A stretch of DNA of 64,000 bases, taken from contig NZ_FOIU01000001.1 in the NCBI RefSeq assembly GCF_900111495.1, positions 2,356,001 to 2,420,000 on the forward strand, given 5' to 3'. This DNA comes from Chryseobacterium wanjuense (GTDB lineage: Bacteria > Bacteroidota > Bacteroidia > Flavobacteriales > Weeksellaceae). The position numbers and the translations under genes were made by a program. Shown here in pieces: positions 32,514-41,321 of the stretch; within the stretch, counting starts at the first letter, position 1; every line of letters begins with the position of its first letter. The notes beneath the pieces are model-generated. The model was given only the letters and a program-made list of their open reading frames with translations. It was not told the origin of the DNA and did no database searches.

Positions 32514-32747
32514 GTGGACATTCAAACCAGAAAATTAAATTTAATCACATATCTTGCCCAACTGCAGGATGAAAGTTTTTTTGATAAAATCGAAGAATAT
32601 ATTTTATCAAAATTAGAAAAAGAAGATCACACGAAACCATTTTCAGTTGAAGAGTTAAATAAACGAATTGATCAATCATTAGACGATTCAAAAAATGATA
32701 GAATTATAGATTCTAATGATTTACTTTCTGAAATCGAACAATGGTAG
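32514..32747 (+). CDS. antitoxin of a ParE/RelE-type module
   Basis: 77 residues, GTG start. Predicted helical with a charged C-terminus (RIDQSLDDSKNDRIIDSNDLLSEIEQW). The last 7 nt overlap the toxin start (ATGGTAG), typical of antitoxin-toxin pairs. The antitoxin role rests on size, order and overlap; no named DNA-binding family was recognised. Confidence 0.7.
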   Translation: MDIQTRKLNLITYLAQLQDESFFDKIEEYILSKLEKEDHTKPFSVEELNKRIDQSLDDSKNDRIIDSNDLLSEIEQW

Positions 32748-33058
32748 TAAAAATATTCTGGACAGATTTTGCAAAAGAACAATTAAGGAATATTTTTGAT
32801 TATTATAAATTAAAAGCCAGTCCCCGAGTTGCAAAAAATTTAGTAACTGGAATTGTTGAAAAAGCAAACACACTTGATTTCCAAAAAGAAATCGGACAAA
32901 AAGAAGAACTGCTTTTATCAAGAAAAGAAAACTTCAGATACTTGATTTATAAAAATTACAAAATCATTTATTGGTTTAATGAGACAAAGAACCGAATCGA
33001 AATAAGTGATGTTTTTGATGTAAGACAAAATCCTACTAAAATTCAAGAAAGACAATAA
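32741..33058 (+). CDS. RelE/ParE-family toxin
   Basis: 105 residues. The ParE/RelE pattern is clear: FWTDFAKEQLRNIFDYYK, VAKNLVTGIVEKAN, LLLSRKENFRYLIYKNYKIIYWFNE, and the IEISDVFDVRQNP strand ending. It is paired with the upstream antitoxin. It probably poisons gyrase or mRNA when unbound. The pair stands between the two gldG 3'-end copies. Confidence 0.85.
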   Translation: MVVKIFWTDFAKEQLRNIFDYYKLKASPRVAKNLVTGIVEKANTLDFQKEIGQKEELLLSRKENFRYLIYKNYKIIYWFNETKNRIEISDVFDVRQNPTKIQERQ

Positions 33059-33063
33059 TTGTA

Positions 33064-33160
33064 TACAAAAAAGAGAAGCCAAAAGCCTCTCTTTTTCTAT
33101 ATCCTATCCAAACTTCCTCTTCCTCAACCAGAAGAACAACCCTCCCAAAATACCGATAAT
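33064..33160. repeat. direct repeat B: terminator and intact gldG 3' end
   Basis: The right-hand copy of the repeat. Within it GAGAGGC and GCTTCTC on the minus strand form the gldG terminator (33073-33091), followed by TTTTTT. Confidence 0.92.
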
Positions 33161-34774
33161 TGCTAAAGGAAGCAGCAAATTAAACCATTGCCAGTTGTTT
33201 TTTTCTTCTGTGATTCTTTGTCGGTCGAGAAGACGTTCTTCGATGTTTCTGTTTCGCAGTTCCATCAGATTGCTGTCGTCCAGAAGATAGTCTAGAGCAT
33301 TTCTTAAAAACTGTTCGTTTCCGAATTGTTCGTTGGTCAAAAGATCGACGCCTAAAGGAAGCGGCTCCCCTTTGATCACTTTATTTCTTCCCACATCTCC
33401 GTCTGCAATCACGATCATTTTATTTTCAGGGCTTGTGCTTTTGAAATTCGGGTACGATTTTCTTTCGATTCTTGAAGCATAGGCAGAATTAAACTTCCCT
33501 TCCAAAGCTACAGCGTAGATTTTCGGAGTGCTTGGTTTTTCCATTTGTCCGAGGCTGTCGACGCTGGCCACTTCTTTTAATTCAACATAATTCGGAACCT
33601 GCTTCAATAAGGTTCTTTCACTCGATTCGAAAAGAACTTTTGTCTTAATATTTTTTCTTCCTCCCAATGTATCGATGGAAGTCGGGAATTCAAATTTTAC
33701 CGGATTGATATTTTTCGTGATCGGATCGTTTTTCTCAGCAATTCCCAACGGGAAATACGGCCACGGAAGGCTTGTGTACTGCGGGTTTCCGCCCACTTCT
33801 CCCGTTACCAGCCTCAACAATGCAAATTTCTTCACGTCTTTCACCAATGCAGGGTTGATTCTGATTCCGTAGTTGAAGAAAAAGTCTGTCATATTGATGT
33901 CTACAGGGAAAGGCATTACTTTTTTAGACCTTGTCAGTGTATCCATTTCGGCATTTACGGCATCGATCATCCAAAGGGTTTTTCCGCCGTTCATGATGTA
34001 TTGGTCCAGAATCACTTTTTCTCCGTCTGTAAAGGCTTTTCTTGGTTTTGCAATGACCAGAGCATTCATTTGTTTTAATAAAGGAACATCCGCCAAAGAC
34101 AGTTCTGTCTGATTTTTAGGAATAATCGGTCCTGCATCATAATTTTCCAACGCAAGATGCATGAATCCCTGAAATTCATCCGGACTCAACTCATCCTGAT
34201 TTACCAAAACCCCAATTTTCTTTCTTTTATCAACCGCAATATTTTTGATATTTGAAACCAGATTATATTCTAAATTTTCAATAGATTTTGTCAGCTGCTG
34301 ATCTGCATCTATTCCCGTCTGCTGAACCACCAACGGAATAGAAACCCCTCTGTCACCATATTTTACGACCGCATAAGGAAACAGATAAATCTGAGAAACC
34401 TTCCCGTCTTTCACATCAGGAAGCACAGAAGGCTGCATTCCCATGGCCATCAATGTATCCTGAGAAATCTTACTCTTAATCGGATCGATGAATTTAAAAT
34501 CAATTTTTGGATTAATTTTTCTGAATTCCTCCAGCATGAATTTTGTTTCACTCTGCAATTGTTTAAAGCTTGCAGGGAAATCTCCTTCCAGGTAAACATC
34601 CACTGTCACAGGTTTTTTGACCGATTCTAAAACCTTAATCGTGTTATCGGAAAGCGTATATCTTTTTTCTTTTGTTAAATCTAATCTGATTCCTGAAAAG
34701 GCAAGAATAACGACCAACGGCAAAATAACAAACAGTAAAATTCCGAATGGCGATTTGAATGGTATCTTCTTCAT
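33104..34774 (-). CDS. gldG: gliding motility ABC transporter-associated protein GldG
   Basis: 556 residues. An N-terminal hydrophobic segment (FGILLFVILPLVVILAFSGI) is followed by a large periplasmic domain (TLSDNTIKVLESVKKPVTVDVYLEGDFP at the start) and a C-terminal membrane anchor ending LRKRKFG. This is the layout of GldG, which works with GldF and the ATPase GldA in Flavobacterium gliding. It lies 4 nt after gldF in one transcript; gldA is not in the window. Confidence 0.93.
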   Translation of the reverse strand: MKKIPFKSPFGILLFVILPLVVILAFSGIRLDLTKEKRYTLSDNTIKVLESVKKPVTVDVYLEGDFPASFKQLQSETKFMLEEFRKINPKIDFKFIDPIKSKISQDTLMAMGMQPSVLPDVKDGKVSQIYLFPYAVVKYGDRGVSIPLVVQQTGIDADQQLTKSIENLEYNLVSNIKNIAVDKRKKIGVLVNQDELSPDEFQGFMHLALENYDAGPIIPKNQTELSLADVPLLKQMNALVIAKPRKAFTDGEKVILDQYIMNGGKTLWMIDAVNAEMDTLTRSKKVMPFPVDINMTDFFFNYGIRINPALVKDVKKFALLRLVTGEVGGNPQYTSLPWPYFPLGIAEKNDPITKNINPVKFEFPTSIDTLGGRKNIKTKVLFESSERTLLKQVPNYVELKEVASVDSLGQMEKPSTPKIYAVALEGKFNSAYASRIERKSYPNFKSTSPENKMIVIADGDVGRNKVIKGEPLPLGVDLLTNEQFGNEQFLRNALDYLLDDSNLMELRNRNIEERLLDRQRITEEKNNWQWFNLLLPLAIIGILGGLFFWLRKRKFG

Positions 34775-34778
34775 AATT

Positions 34779-35507
34779 CTACTTCTTTTTATTGATAAAA
34801 TGGTTGGACAAAACTAGCGTAACACCAATGATTAAAACAAAATAAGCAACATCCTTAAAATCAATAAGACCTCTCGTAAAGCCTAAGAAATGCTGATAAA
34901 AACCAATATTCTGCAAAATAAAATCTGCTCCTCCCAATAGCTTATAGCTAGCCAATTGTTCGATCCCGAAATACATGATGAAACACATGAAAACGCCCAG
35001 CAGATAAGCCATGATCTGGTTTTGAGAAAGCGAAGAAGCCAGAATTCCGACTCCTGAAAATGCTGCAATTAAAATGATTAATCCGAAATAACTTCCAAAG
35101 GTCATTCCAAGGTCAATATTTCCTTCCGGAACACCTAAAACATACACGGTGTAAAGATAAATAAGTGAAGGAATCAGGCATAAAATACCAACCACCCAAA
35201 CTGATAAGAATTTACCTAGAACCAAATCCGAGACTTTCAACGGTTGAGAAAACAGCCAGTTTAAGGTTCCCGTTTGTTGTTCTTCCGCAAAAGTTTTCAT
35301 AGAAAGGGCAGGAATGATGAACATTAATAACCAAGGCACCAAAACGAAATAGCTCTGTAGAGAAGCCATCCCGATGTCAAAAATATTGGAATCGTTCTCG
35401 AAAAAAAACAGAAACAATGTCGCTATCAAACTGAAAGCCGCGATAATAATCCACGCACTCCAGTTCCCAAAATAGCTCCAAAGTTCTTTTTTAAAAATTG
35501 CAAACAT
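34779..35507 (-). CDS. gldF: gliding motility ABC transporter permease GldF
   Basis: 242 residues with six hydrophobic segments and the ABC-2 type opening AIFKKELWSYFGNWSAWI. The cytoplasmic segment FAEEQQTGTLNWLFSQPLKVSDL is typical of GldF and of ABC-2 permeases. It belongs to the same transcript as gldG. The 103 nt upstream is a low-complexity repeat. Confidence 0.93.
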   Translation of the reverse strand: MFAIFKKELWSYFGNWSAWIIIAAFSLIATLFLFFFENDSNIFDIGMASLQSYFVLVPWLLMFIIPALSMKTFAEEQQTGTLNWLFSQPLKVSDLVLGKFLSVWVVGILCLIPSLIYLYTVYVLGVPEGNIDLGMTFGSYFGLIILIAAFSGVGILASSLSQNQIMAYLLGVFMCFIMYFGIEQLASYKLLGGADFILQNIGFYQHFLGFTRGLIDFKDVAYFVLIIGVTLVLSNHFINKKK

Positions 35508-35514
35508 GTTTTTT

Positions 35515-35600
35515 AGTTATGAGTTATAAGTTTTTAGTTATGAGTTCCCAGTTACTTGTTGAGTGTAATTTAATCAACTCATAACTCATCATTCATAACT
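35515..35600. repeat. GTTATGAGTTATAAG-type repeat
   Basis: AGTTATGAGTTATAAG at 35515-35530 and its complement-like AACTCATAACTCATCATTCATAACT at 35576-35600 can fold back. A related block lies between cysD and cysN at 25268-25285. Confidence 0.6.
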
Positions 35601-35610
35601 AATAACTTTA

Positions 35611-36156
35611 TTATTTTCTTTTTTTATTAACCAATTTCACCGTCATCATAATCAAAAATACCAAAACGAGAAATCCTGTAATTAATTGCCACCAATATTC
35701 AATCACCATTGATTTTAAAATTACTGTGAAAACGACCAGAAATAAAATAAAGGTTGCGATTTCGTTGGCTTGTCTTAATTTGATATTGGCAGTTTCCAGG
35801 GTATTTCCGTTAAGTTCTTTGAGTTTTAAAACTTTTTTCCAGCACCAGTAATGATAAATTGCCAGTCCGATAAGGAAAGTTAATTTTAAATGAAACCAAG
35901 GTGTTTTCATTAATCCCAAATTCAGGAAAATCATGACCAATCCACAAACCGTCATGATAACTCCGGCCGGAACGGTAATGATGTTCCAAAGCCTTCGCGC
36001 CATGAACGTATACTGTTCCCTTAAAATCTTCTTTTTATCCTCGGCAAATTCATCGGTATCTTTATAGTAAACGAAAATTCTCACGAGATAAAAAATTCCC
36101 GCAAAATAACTTACCATGAAGATAATGTGTAGTGCTTTTATTATGGTGTAAAGCAT
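35611..36156 (-). CDS. hemJ: CopD/HemJ-family membrane protein
   Basis: 181 residues with five hydrophobic segments. The opening IIKALHIIFMVSYFAGIFYLVRIFVYY matches HemJ, a protoporphyrinogen oxidase of bacteria lacking HemG/HemY. The conserved His of KALHI and the Lys of PWFHLKL are present. HemJ would convert protoporphyrinogen IX to protoporphyrin IX in haem synthesis. The gene stands alone between gldF and kbl. Confidence 0.82.
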   Translation of the reverse strand: MLYTIIKALHIIFMVSYFAGIFYLVRIFVYYKDTDEFAEDKKKILREQYTFMARRLWNIITVPAGVIMTVCGLVMIFLNLGLMKTPWFHLKLTFLIGLAIYHYWCWKKVLKLKELNGNTLETANIKLRQANEIATFILFLVVFTVILKSMVIEYWWQLITGFLVLVFLIMMTVKLVNKKRK

Positions 36157-36243
36157 TTAGAAAAAATTATGTGCAAAGATAAGTTTTTATATATTCTTTA
36201 AAAATAAAAATGATTTAATAAAGAAAATATAGATTTATTGGAA

Positions 36244-36368
36244 AGATGCTTCGACAGGCTCAGCATGACACTGTTAACTGATATTGTTCTAAACTTAAAA
36301 TAAATAATTTTAGTCATTATTAAAACAGCTAGTATTAGCGATGTCATGTTGAGCCCGTCGAAGCATCT
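36244..36368. repeat. inverted repeat, CTTCGA/CTCAG/TGACA family
   Basis: Arms 36244-36270 and 36342-36368 match at 25 of 27 positions, and the loop ends in CTAGTATTAGCGATG. It lies at the 3' end of kbl. Confidence 0.8.
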
Positions 36369-36391
36369 ATATTTTTTTTTAAAATTTCAAA

Positions 36392-37588
36392 TTAAGAAAT
36401 AACTCCCAATTCCTTCCCTACTTTTTCAAAAGCAGCAATCGCCTTATCCAAATGCTCTCTCGTATGAGCTGCAGAAAGCTGTACCCTGATTCTCGCTTTT
36501 CCTTTCGGTACTACAGGATAGAAGAATCCGATCACGTAAATTCCTTCATCCATCAACTTTTCAGCCATTTTTTGTGAAAGAGGCGCGTCATAAAGCATTA
36601 CCGGAACGATCGCAGCATCACCATCTGGAATATCAAAACCTCTGGCTTTCATTTCCGTTCTAAAATATTCTGCGTTTTCCATCACTTTATCACGAAGAGA
36701 AGTGTCATCAGAAATCATCTCCAATACTTTCAAAGCTGCCCCCACGATTCCCGGAGCCAATGAGTTCGAAAATAAATACGGACGAGAACGCTGTCTCAGC
36801 ATATCGATAATTTCTTTTTTACCTGAAGTAAATCCTCCCAAAGCACCTCCAAGAGCCTTTCCTAGCGTAGAAGTAATGATGTCTACTCTACCCATCACTT
36901 CATTGGCTTCGTGAGTTCCACGGCCTGTTTTTCCGATGAAACCTGTTGCGTGAGAGTCGTCAACCATCACCAAAGCATCGTATTTATCGGCCAGATCACA
37001 AACTCCTTTCAAGTCTGCAACAATTCCGTCCATTGAGAAAACTCCGTCTGTTACAATAATTTTGAAACGGTGATTTTTTTCAGAAGCCGCGATCAGCTGA
37101 GCTTCCAAATCTGCCATATTATTGTTTTTGTAACGGTATCTTGCCGCTTTACAAAGACGAACTCCGTCGATGATCGAAGCGTGGTTCAGTTCATCTGAAA
37201 TAATTGCATCTTCTTCTGTAAACAAGGGTTCAAAAACCCCTCCGTTGGCGTCGAAACAAGCTGCGTAAAGAATGGTATCTTCAAGACCTAAAAATTCGGC
37301 AATTTTTTGTTCCAATTGCTTGTGAATATCCTGAGTTCCGCAGATAAAACGTACAGAAGACATCCCGTAACCATGAGACTCAATCATATCCTGAGAAGCT
37401 TTCATCACTTCCGGATTGTTGGATAATCCCAGATAATTGTTGGCACAGAAGTTCAACAGCTTTTTCCCGTTGGCTTCTATTTCCGCACTTTGCTGAGAAG
37501 TAATGATTCTTTCTCTTTTGTAAAGTCCGTCATTCTCAATATTTTGTAGTTCGTTCTGTAAATTTTCAAGATACTTTTTAGAGATCAT
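36392..37588 (-). CDS. kbl: glycine C-acetyltransferase (2-amino-3-ketobutyrate CoA ligase)
   Basis: 398 residues, PLP-dependent alpha-oxoamine synthase. The PLP Lys is in [14 protein letters not shown] and [13 protein letters not shown] is the family's substrate segment. It follows the Kbl pattern rather than BioF or Spt because of [14 protein letters not shown] and [12 protein letters not shown]. It converts 2-amino-3-ketobutyrate and CoA to glycine and acetyl-CoA in threonine breakdown. Confidence 0.94.
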   Translation of the reverse strand: MISKKYLENLQNELQNIENDGLYKRERIITSQQSAEIEANGKKLLNFCANNYLGLSNNPEVMKASQDMIESHGYGMSSVRFICGTQDIHKQLEQKIAEFLGLEDTILYAACFDANGGVFEPLFTEEDAIISDELNHASIIDGVRLCKAARYRYKNNNMADLEAQLIAASEKNHRFKIIVTDGVFSMDGIVADLKGVCDLADKYDALVMVDDSHATGFIGKTGRGTHEANEVMGRVDIITSTLGKALGGALGGFTSGKKEIIDMLRQRSRPYLFSNSLAPGIVGAALKVLEMISDDTSLRDKVMENAEYFRTEMKARGFDIPDGDAAIVPVMLYDAPLSQKMAEKLMDEGIYVIGFFYPVVPKGKARIRVQLSAAHTREHLDKAIAAFEKVGKELGVIS

Positions 37589-37624
37589 TTCTAGTAATTT
37601 TTAAGATGCGCTAATTTAATAAAA

Positions 37625-37654
37625 AAAGCCGTTTCAATCTTATGAAACAGCTTT
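37625..37654 (-). terminator. intrinsic terminator after the M1 peptidase gene
   Basis: AAAGCTGTTTCA and TGAAACGGCTTT on the minus strand form a 12-bp stem with one mismatch, followed by a T-run. Confidence 0.8.
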
Positions 37655-37679
37655 CTTATTTTGTATAAGGTAAAGTTTA

Positions 37680-39605
37680 TTACTTTTTAATGAATTTCAC
37701 ATTTTTGTCTTTCATCTTAAACAGGTAAGTTCCGGGAACCAGTTCTGAAATATTGATTGGTTTTGCAGACTGATACGTTGCTTTTCTCACCAGTTTTCCA
37801 TCAGTAAAATAAATCGTAAAATCGGTAGGCTTATCAATTCCTTTCACGTAAAGTTCGTTCTTCGCTGGATTTGGATACAGTGCAAATTCCTCTTTATTAA
37901 CATCAGAAGTACTTAAAGTATTATCCTGAGTTACTGTTGAATTTTTTTCCAAGATCTGATATTCATAATTAAATTCCACACTTGCTACAGGGAAGGCAAC
38001 CGACTGTACAAAATACTGATTGTTCGTCGTATTATTTAAGGCAAAATAAGCAACCTGACCACCTGTTCCGTTTACTTTTATAGGCAAAGGCATTTCGTAA
38101 AAGCTTACTGTCGGACTGCTTTGTGTCTGAGCAGCTTTAATGATGATCTGACCTCCGGATTGTCTCCATCGGATGTCATAGATCGGATATCCTTCGCCGT
38201 AGATCCAGTCATTGAAAAATTCTGTAAAATTAATTCCTGTTGACTGCAGCAAAGAAGCATTTAAATCCTGAGTTTTAACATAATTATAAGCTAAACTCGG
38301 TCTTGAATGATAATCCTGAATTGCCTGATAAAAAGCTGTATCACCCAAAATCCATTTCAGCATTCTCAGAACATATCCACCTTTTGAGTACGATAATCTT
38401 CCACTGAAAATACTTCCGATATTTCCCAAATTCGAATCTGCTACGTACACACTTCCTCCCGGTGAGCTTGTGATATAGTTTTTCTGATCCAATAAATAAC
38501 TCATAAACTGAGGGTTCGTCATCAATAATTTTTCATTGGCCAGATGTTCCCCGAATGTCGCAAAACCTTCGTTCAGCCAGATATCATTCCAGACTCCGCA
38601 GGTTACCTTGTCGCCAAACCATTGATGAGCCAGCTCATGCGCAATTACACTTCTTCCCCAAGAACTCATGGAAGACATTGTCTGATGCTCCATACAAGTG
38701 CCGTTGTACTGGAATTCCATATGTCCGTATTTTTCATTTCTGAAAGGATAAAGTCCGAAATAGGTTTCAAAAGTGTTCATCACCTGTTTTGTCCAGTCGA
38801 TATTGGACATAATAGTCGAATTTCCCTGACTTGCCGGATAAATATAATTCACAAAAGGAAAAGGCGGGTTTCCTATGGTGTCATTAAGCTTAACAAAATT
38901 GGTAATAGAAAGTGCCACCAGATAAGAAGCCATCGGATACATCGTTCTCCAGAATGTTAATTTCTGGCTTCCCGGAAGTGCCGTTTCAGACATCAGTTTT
39001 CCATTGGCGGCAACGCTGTATTGGGAAGGTGTTGTTATTTTAAAATCAAACCTGTCGATCTTGTCGTTCATGCTTTGTTTCGTGGGAAACCAGTCCTGTG
39101 CTCCGTAAGGTTCGCTTAAAGTCGATAAAATCGGTATTGTATTTTGTGATCCTGTAGAAAAAGCATTGTACGTTGTAGCCGGAGCTCCGGAATATGTTAT
39201 CGTCAAAGAATCCAGCACATTAGCCGGGAGTGCTGACTGAAAATCGATCTTAAGCTCTTTAGTAGGAAGCTGCTGAAAAGCAAGTGTATTTCCGTGATAC
39301 TGAACCTGAGAAACCGTCAAAGTATTCGTAAGATCAAAATAAATGCTGCTCATACTCTGGTTGGGCTTAAAATGAGAAGTCACCGAACCCGAAATATTAT
39401 ACACAGAAGGATCTAAGCTTACATCCATTCTCTGATACTGAAGGTCATAGTTTAATGTATTCGGATTGACATTTCCAACCGCCATTTTATGGGTGAAAGA
39501 CTTCATTTCCTTGTCAATCAGGCCTTTTTTATCAATATTATCATTCTGAGCAAACATTTGCTGGAAAACAAAAACACTCAAAACTAAAAAGTAAAATTTT
39601 CTCAT
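37680..39605 (-). CDS. T9SS-sorted M1-family metallopeptidase
   Basis: 641 residues from the ATG at 39605; a TTG two codons earlier is not needed. Signal peptide (LVLSVFVFQQMFAQ). Aminopeptidase N-type zinc site HELAH (323-327) and Glu346 in NEGF. The usual GxMEN motif reads GTCMEHQT, so substrate binding at the N-terminus may differ. The last 85 residues are a T9SS sorting domain (FALYPNPAKNELYVKG, VRKATYQSAKP, PGTYLFKM). A -7 box TATCTTTG lies about 20-27 nt upstream on the minus strand. Confidence 0.92.
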   Translation of the reverse strand: MRKFYFLVLSVFVFQQMFAQNDNIDKKGLIDKEMKSFTHKMAVGNVNPNTLNYDLQYQRMDVSLDPSVYNISGSVTSHFKPNQSMSSIYFDLTNTLTVSQVQYHGNTLAFQQLPTKELKIDFQSALPANVLDSLTITYSGAPATTYNAFSTGSQNTIPILSTLSEPYGAQDWFPTKQSMNDKIDRFDFKITTPSQYSVAANGKLMSETALPGSQKLTFWRTMYPMASYLVALSITNFVKLNDTIGNPPFPFVNYIYPASQGNSTIMSNIDWTKQVMNTFETYFGLYPFRNEKYGHMEFQYNGTCMEHQTMSSMSSWGRSVIAHELAHQWFGDKVTCGVWNDIWLNEGFATFGEHLANEKLLMTNPQFMSYLLDQKNYITSSPGGSVYVADSNLGNIGSIFSGRLSYSKGGYVLRMLKWILGDTAFYQAIQDYHSRPSLAYNYVKTQDLNASLLQSTGINFTEFFNDWIYGEGYPIYDIRWRQSGGQIIIKAAQTQSSPTVSFYEMPLPIKVNGTGGQVAYFALNNTTNNQYFVQSVAFPVASVEFNYEYQILEKNSTVTQDNTLSTSDVNKEEFALYPNPAKNELYVKGIDKPTDFTIYFTDGKLVRKATYQSAKPINISELVPGTYLFKMKDKNVKFIKK

Positions 39606-39634
39606 ACTCAAGTTATTATAACATCAAAGATAAA

Positions 39635-39667
39635 AAAAACCTTCTAATCATTGATTAAAAGGTTTTT
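39635..39667 (-). terminator. intrinsic terminator after dacB
   Basis: AAAAACCTTTTAATCA and TGATTAGAAGGTTTTT on the minus strand pair over 16 bp with one G-T or mismatch position, then a T-run. Confidence 0.82.
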
Positions 39668-39691
39668 ACAATATTCAAATAAAAAATATTT

Positions 39692-41161
39692 TTAAAGATC
39701 TAAGGCTGGTTCTAGAATTTTTTCCATTCTTTTCTTTACCATATCTACAGATCCTGCATAATTGTTAACCATTAACGAAAAAACTAAAGTCTTTCCTGAG
39801 TTCGTTTTCATGTATCCTGCTAATGTTTTTACTTTGTTTAAAGTACCTGTCTTAGCAAAAACCTGTCCGTTTCCTGTTCCAATAAACATTCTTTTCAATG
39901 TTCCCGACTGTCCTCCCACCGGCAATGAATTAAAATAGGTTTTATAATATTTTTCATCCATTAATGATGTTAAAAACTTAGCCTGAGCAATCGGAGTTAC
40001 GTTATTGCTTCTTGAAAGTCCGCTTCCGTCCATATAATTTAAGCCCATCATATCGAAACCTTCACTTTTCAAGTGTTCTGTAACCACTCTTCTGCCCGAT
40101 TCAGCAGTCTGATCCCCTAAATTCTGGAAACCAACCGTTTTCAGCAATGCTTCTGCCAAACCATTATCACTGTGCTGATTGGTATAATAAATAATATCGC
40201 TCAACGTAGGAGATTTGTAAGCTGAAACCAACTTTCTGTTTTCAGGATTTGCATCCGTCATTTTAGGCGTTACTTTTCCTGTTACGGCGATTCCGCTTTT
40301 TACAAGAGTCGTTCTGAATGTATTGGCGAGATAAGCCGGCGCATCAGGTAATTTTGTTGTTAAAATACCGTCTCCATCATATTTATCTGCATATACCATC
40401 TGTTGATTGTAAGGAGAAATATAGAAGAATTTTTTATCTCCTGAGAAATTATTTCCTTTCTTTACAATTAATTTTTCATTGGCAGGATTGATTTCTCTTG
40501 TAGAACCCACCGGCAAATAATAATTATTGTTCTCTAGCCAAACAACATTTTCCGGAAGCTTCGAAATGTTACCTTTGAAAAGCGCTGTCTGAATAATAAT
40601 ATCACCATTTACCTTTTTGATTCCTTCACGAGAGAGTCCACCTACGAAATCTGAAACGATATCTCTGTACGACCAGGCTCCGGCTTTATTGGTACCCAAA
40701 GATGGGTCGCCGCTTCCTACGATATAAAGATTTCCGTTCAGAACTCCATTTTCATCGATACTTCCTGAATATTCCAGCTGAGTCATCCAACGATAATTTT
40801 CTCCCAACAGGCTCATTGCCGTTTCCGTTGTTAATAATTTCGTTGTAGAAGCAGGAACCAGAGGAGTATTTTCGTTGTACGAAGAGATTACTTTCTTCGT
40901 TTTAGGGTCATACACTACGAATCCCCAGTTTGCGTTTTTCAAAACGGGGTCGGTCATCATTGTGTTTACATTGATATCTACAAGCTCTTTAGGCGACAAA
41001 ATAGCTTTCTCCACTACTGAAGTAATGGGGGAAGGTAAGTTTAAACTTTTCTGATTGTCGTAAGTCTGAGAATATAGAACTGTAGAAACGGTAGACTGAG
41101 CAAGGAAAAATCCTGAAGCCAGCACCGCAACACTTGAAATATACTTTCTGAAATTTACCAT
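39692..41161 (-). CDS. dacB: D-alanyl-D-alanine carboxypeptidase/endopeptidase (PBP4, S13)
   Basis: 489 residues. Signal peptide, then the three penicillin-binding motifs: SxxK in PASTTKLL, SxN in HSDNGLAE and KTG in FAKTGTLN. The long insertion between the first two motifs is typical of class C PBP4. It trims or cleaves peptidoglycan cross-links in the periplasm. A -7 box TATGTTTG lies on the minus strand at 41237-41230. Confidence 0.94.
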   Translation of the reverse strand: MVNFRKYISSVAVLASGFFLAQSTVSTVLYSQTYDNQKSLNLPSPITSVVEKAILSPKELVDINVNTMMTDPVLKNANWGFVVYDPKTKKVISSYNENTPLVPASTTKLLTTETAMSLLGENYRWMTQLEYSGSIDENGVLNGNLYIVGSGDPSLGTNKAGAWSYRDIVSDFVGGLSREGIKKVNGDIIIQTALFKGNISKLPENVVWLENNNYYLPVGSTREINPANEKLIVKKGNNFSGDKKFFYISPYNQQMVYADKYDGDGILTTKLPDAPAYLANTFRTTLVKSGIAVTGKVTPKMTDANPENRKLVSAYKSPTLSDIIYYTNQHSDNGLAEALLKTVGFQNLGDQTAESGRRVVTEHLKSEGFDMMGLNYMDGSGLSRSNNVTPIAQAKFLTSLMDEKYYKTYFNSLPVGGQSGTLKRMFIGTGNGQVFAKTGTLNKVKTLAGYMKTNSGKTLVFSLMVNNYAGSVDMVKKRMEKILEPALDL

Positions 41162-41321
41162 CTATTTTTTCATTTTGCTATAGTTTGGATAGACTAAAAA
41201 TCAATTGGTTAAATTGAAAATCAAAATACCAAACATATAATCAACGGTCAAATGTATAGAATATTGCTATAAGTAGCTTCAAAGAACCCTTATAAAACCT
41301 TTTAAAGTTTGTTAAAAATTG

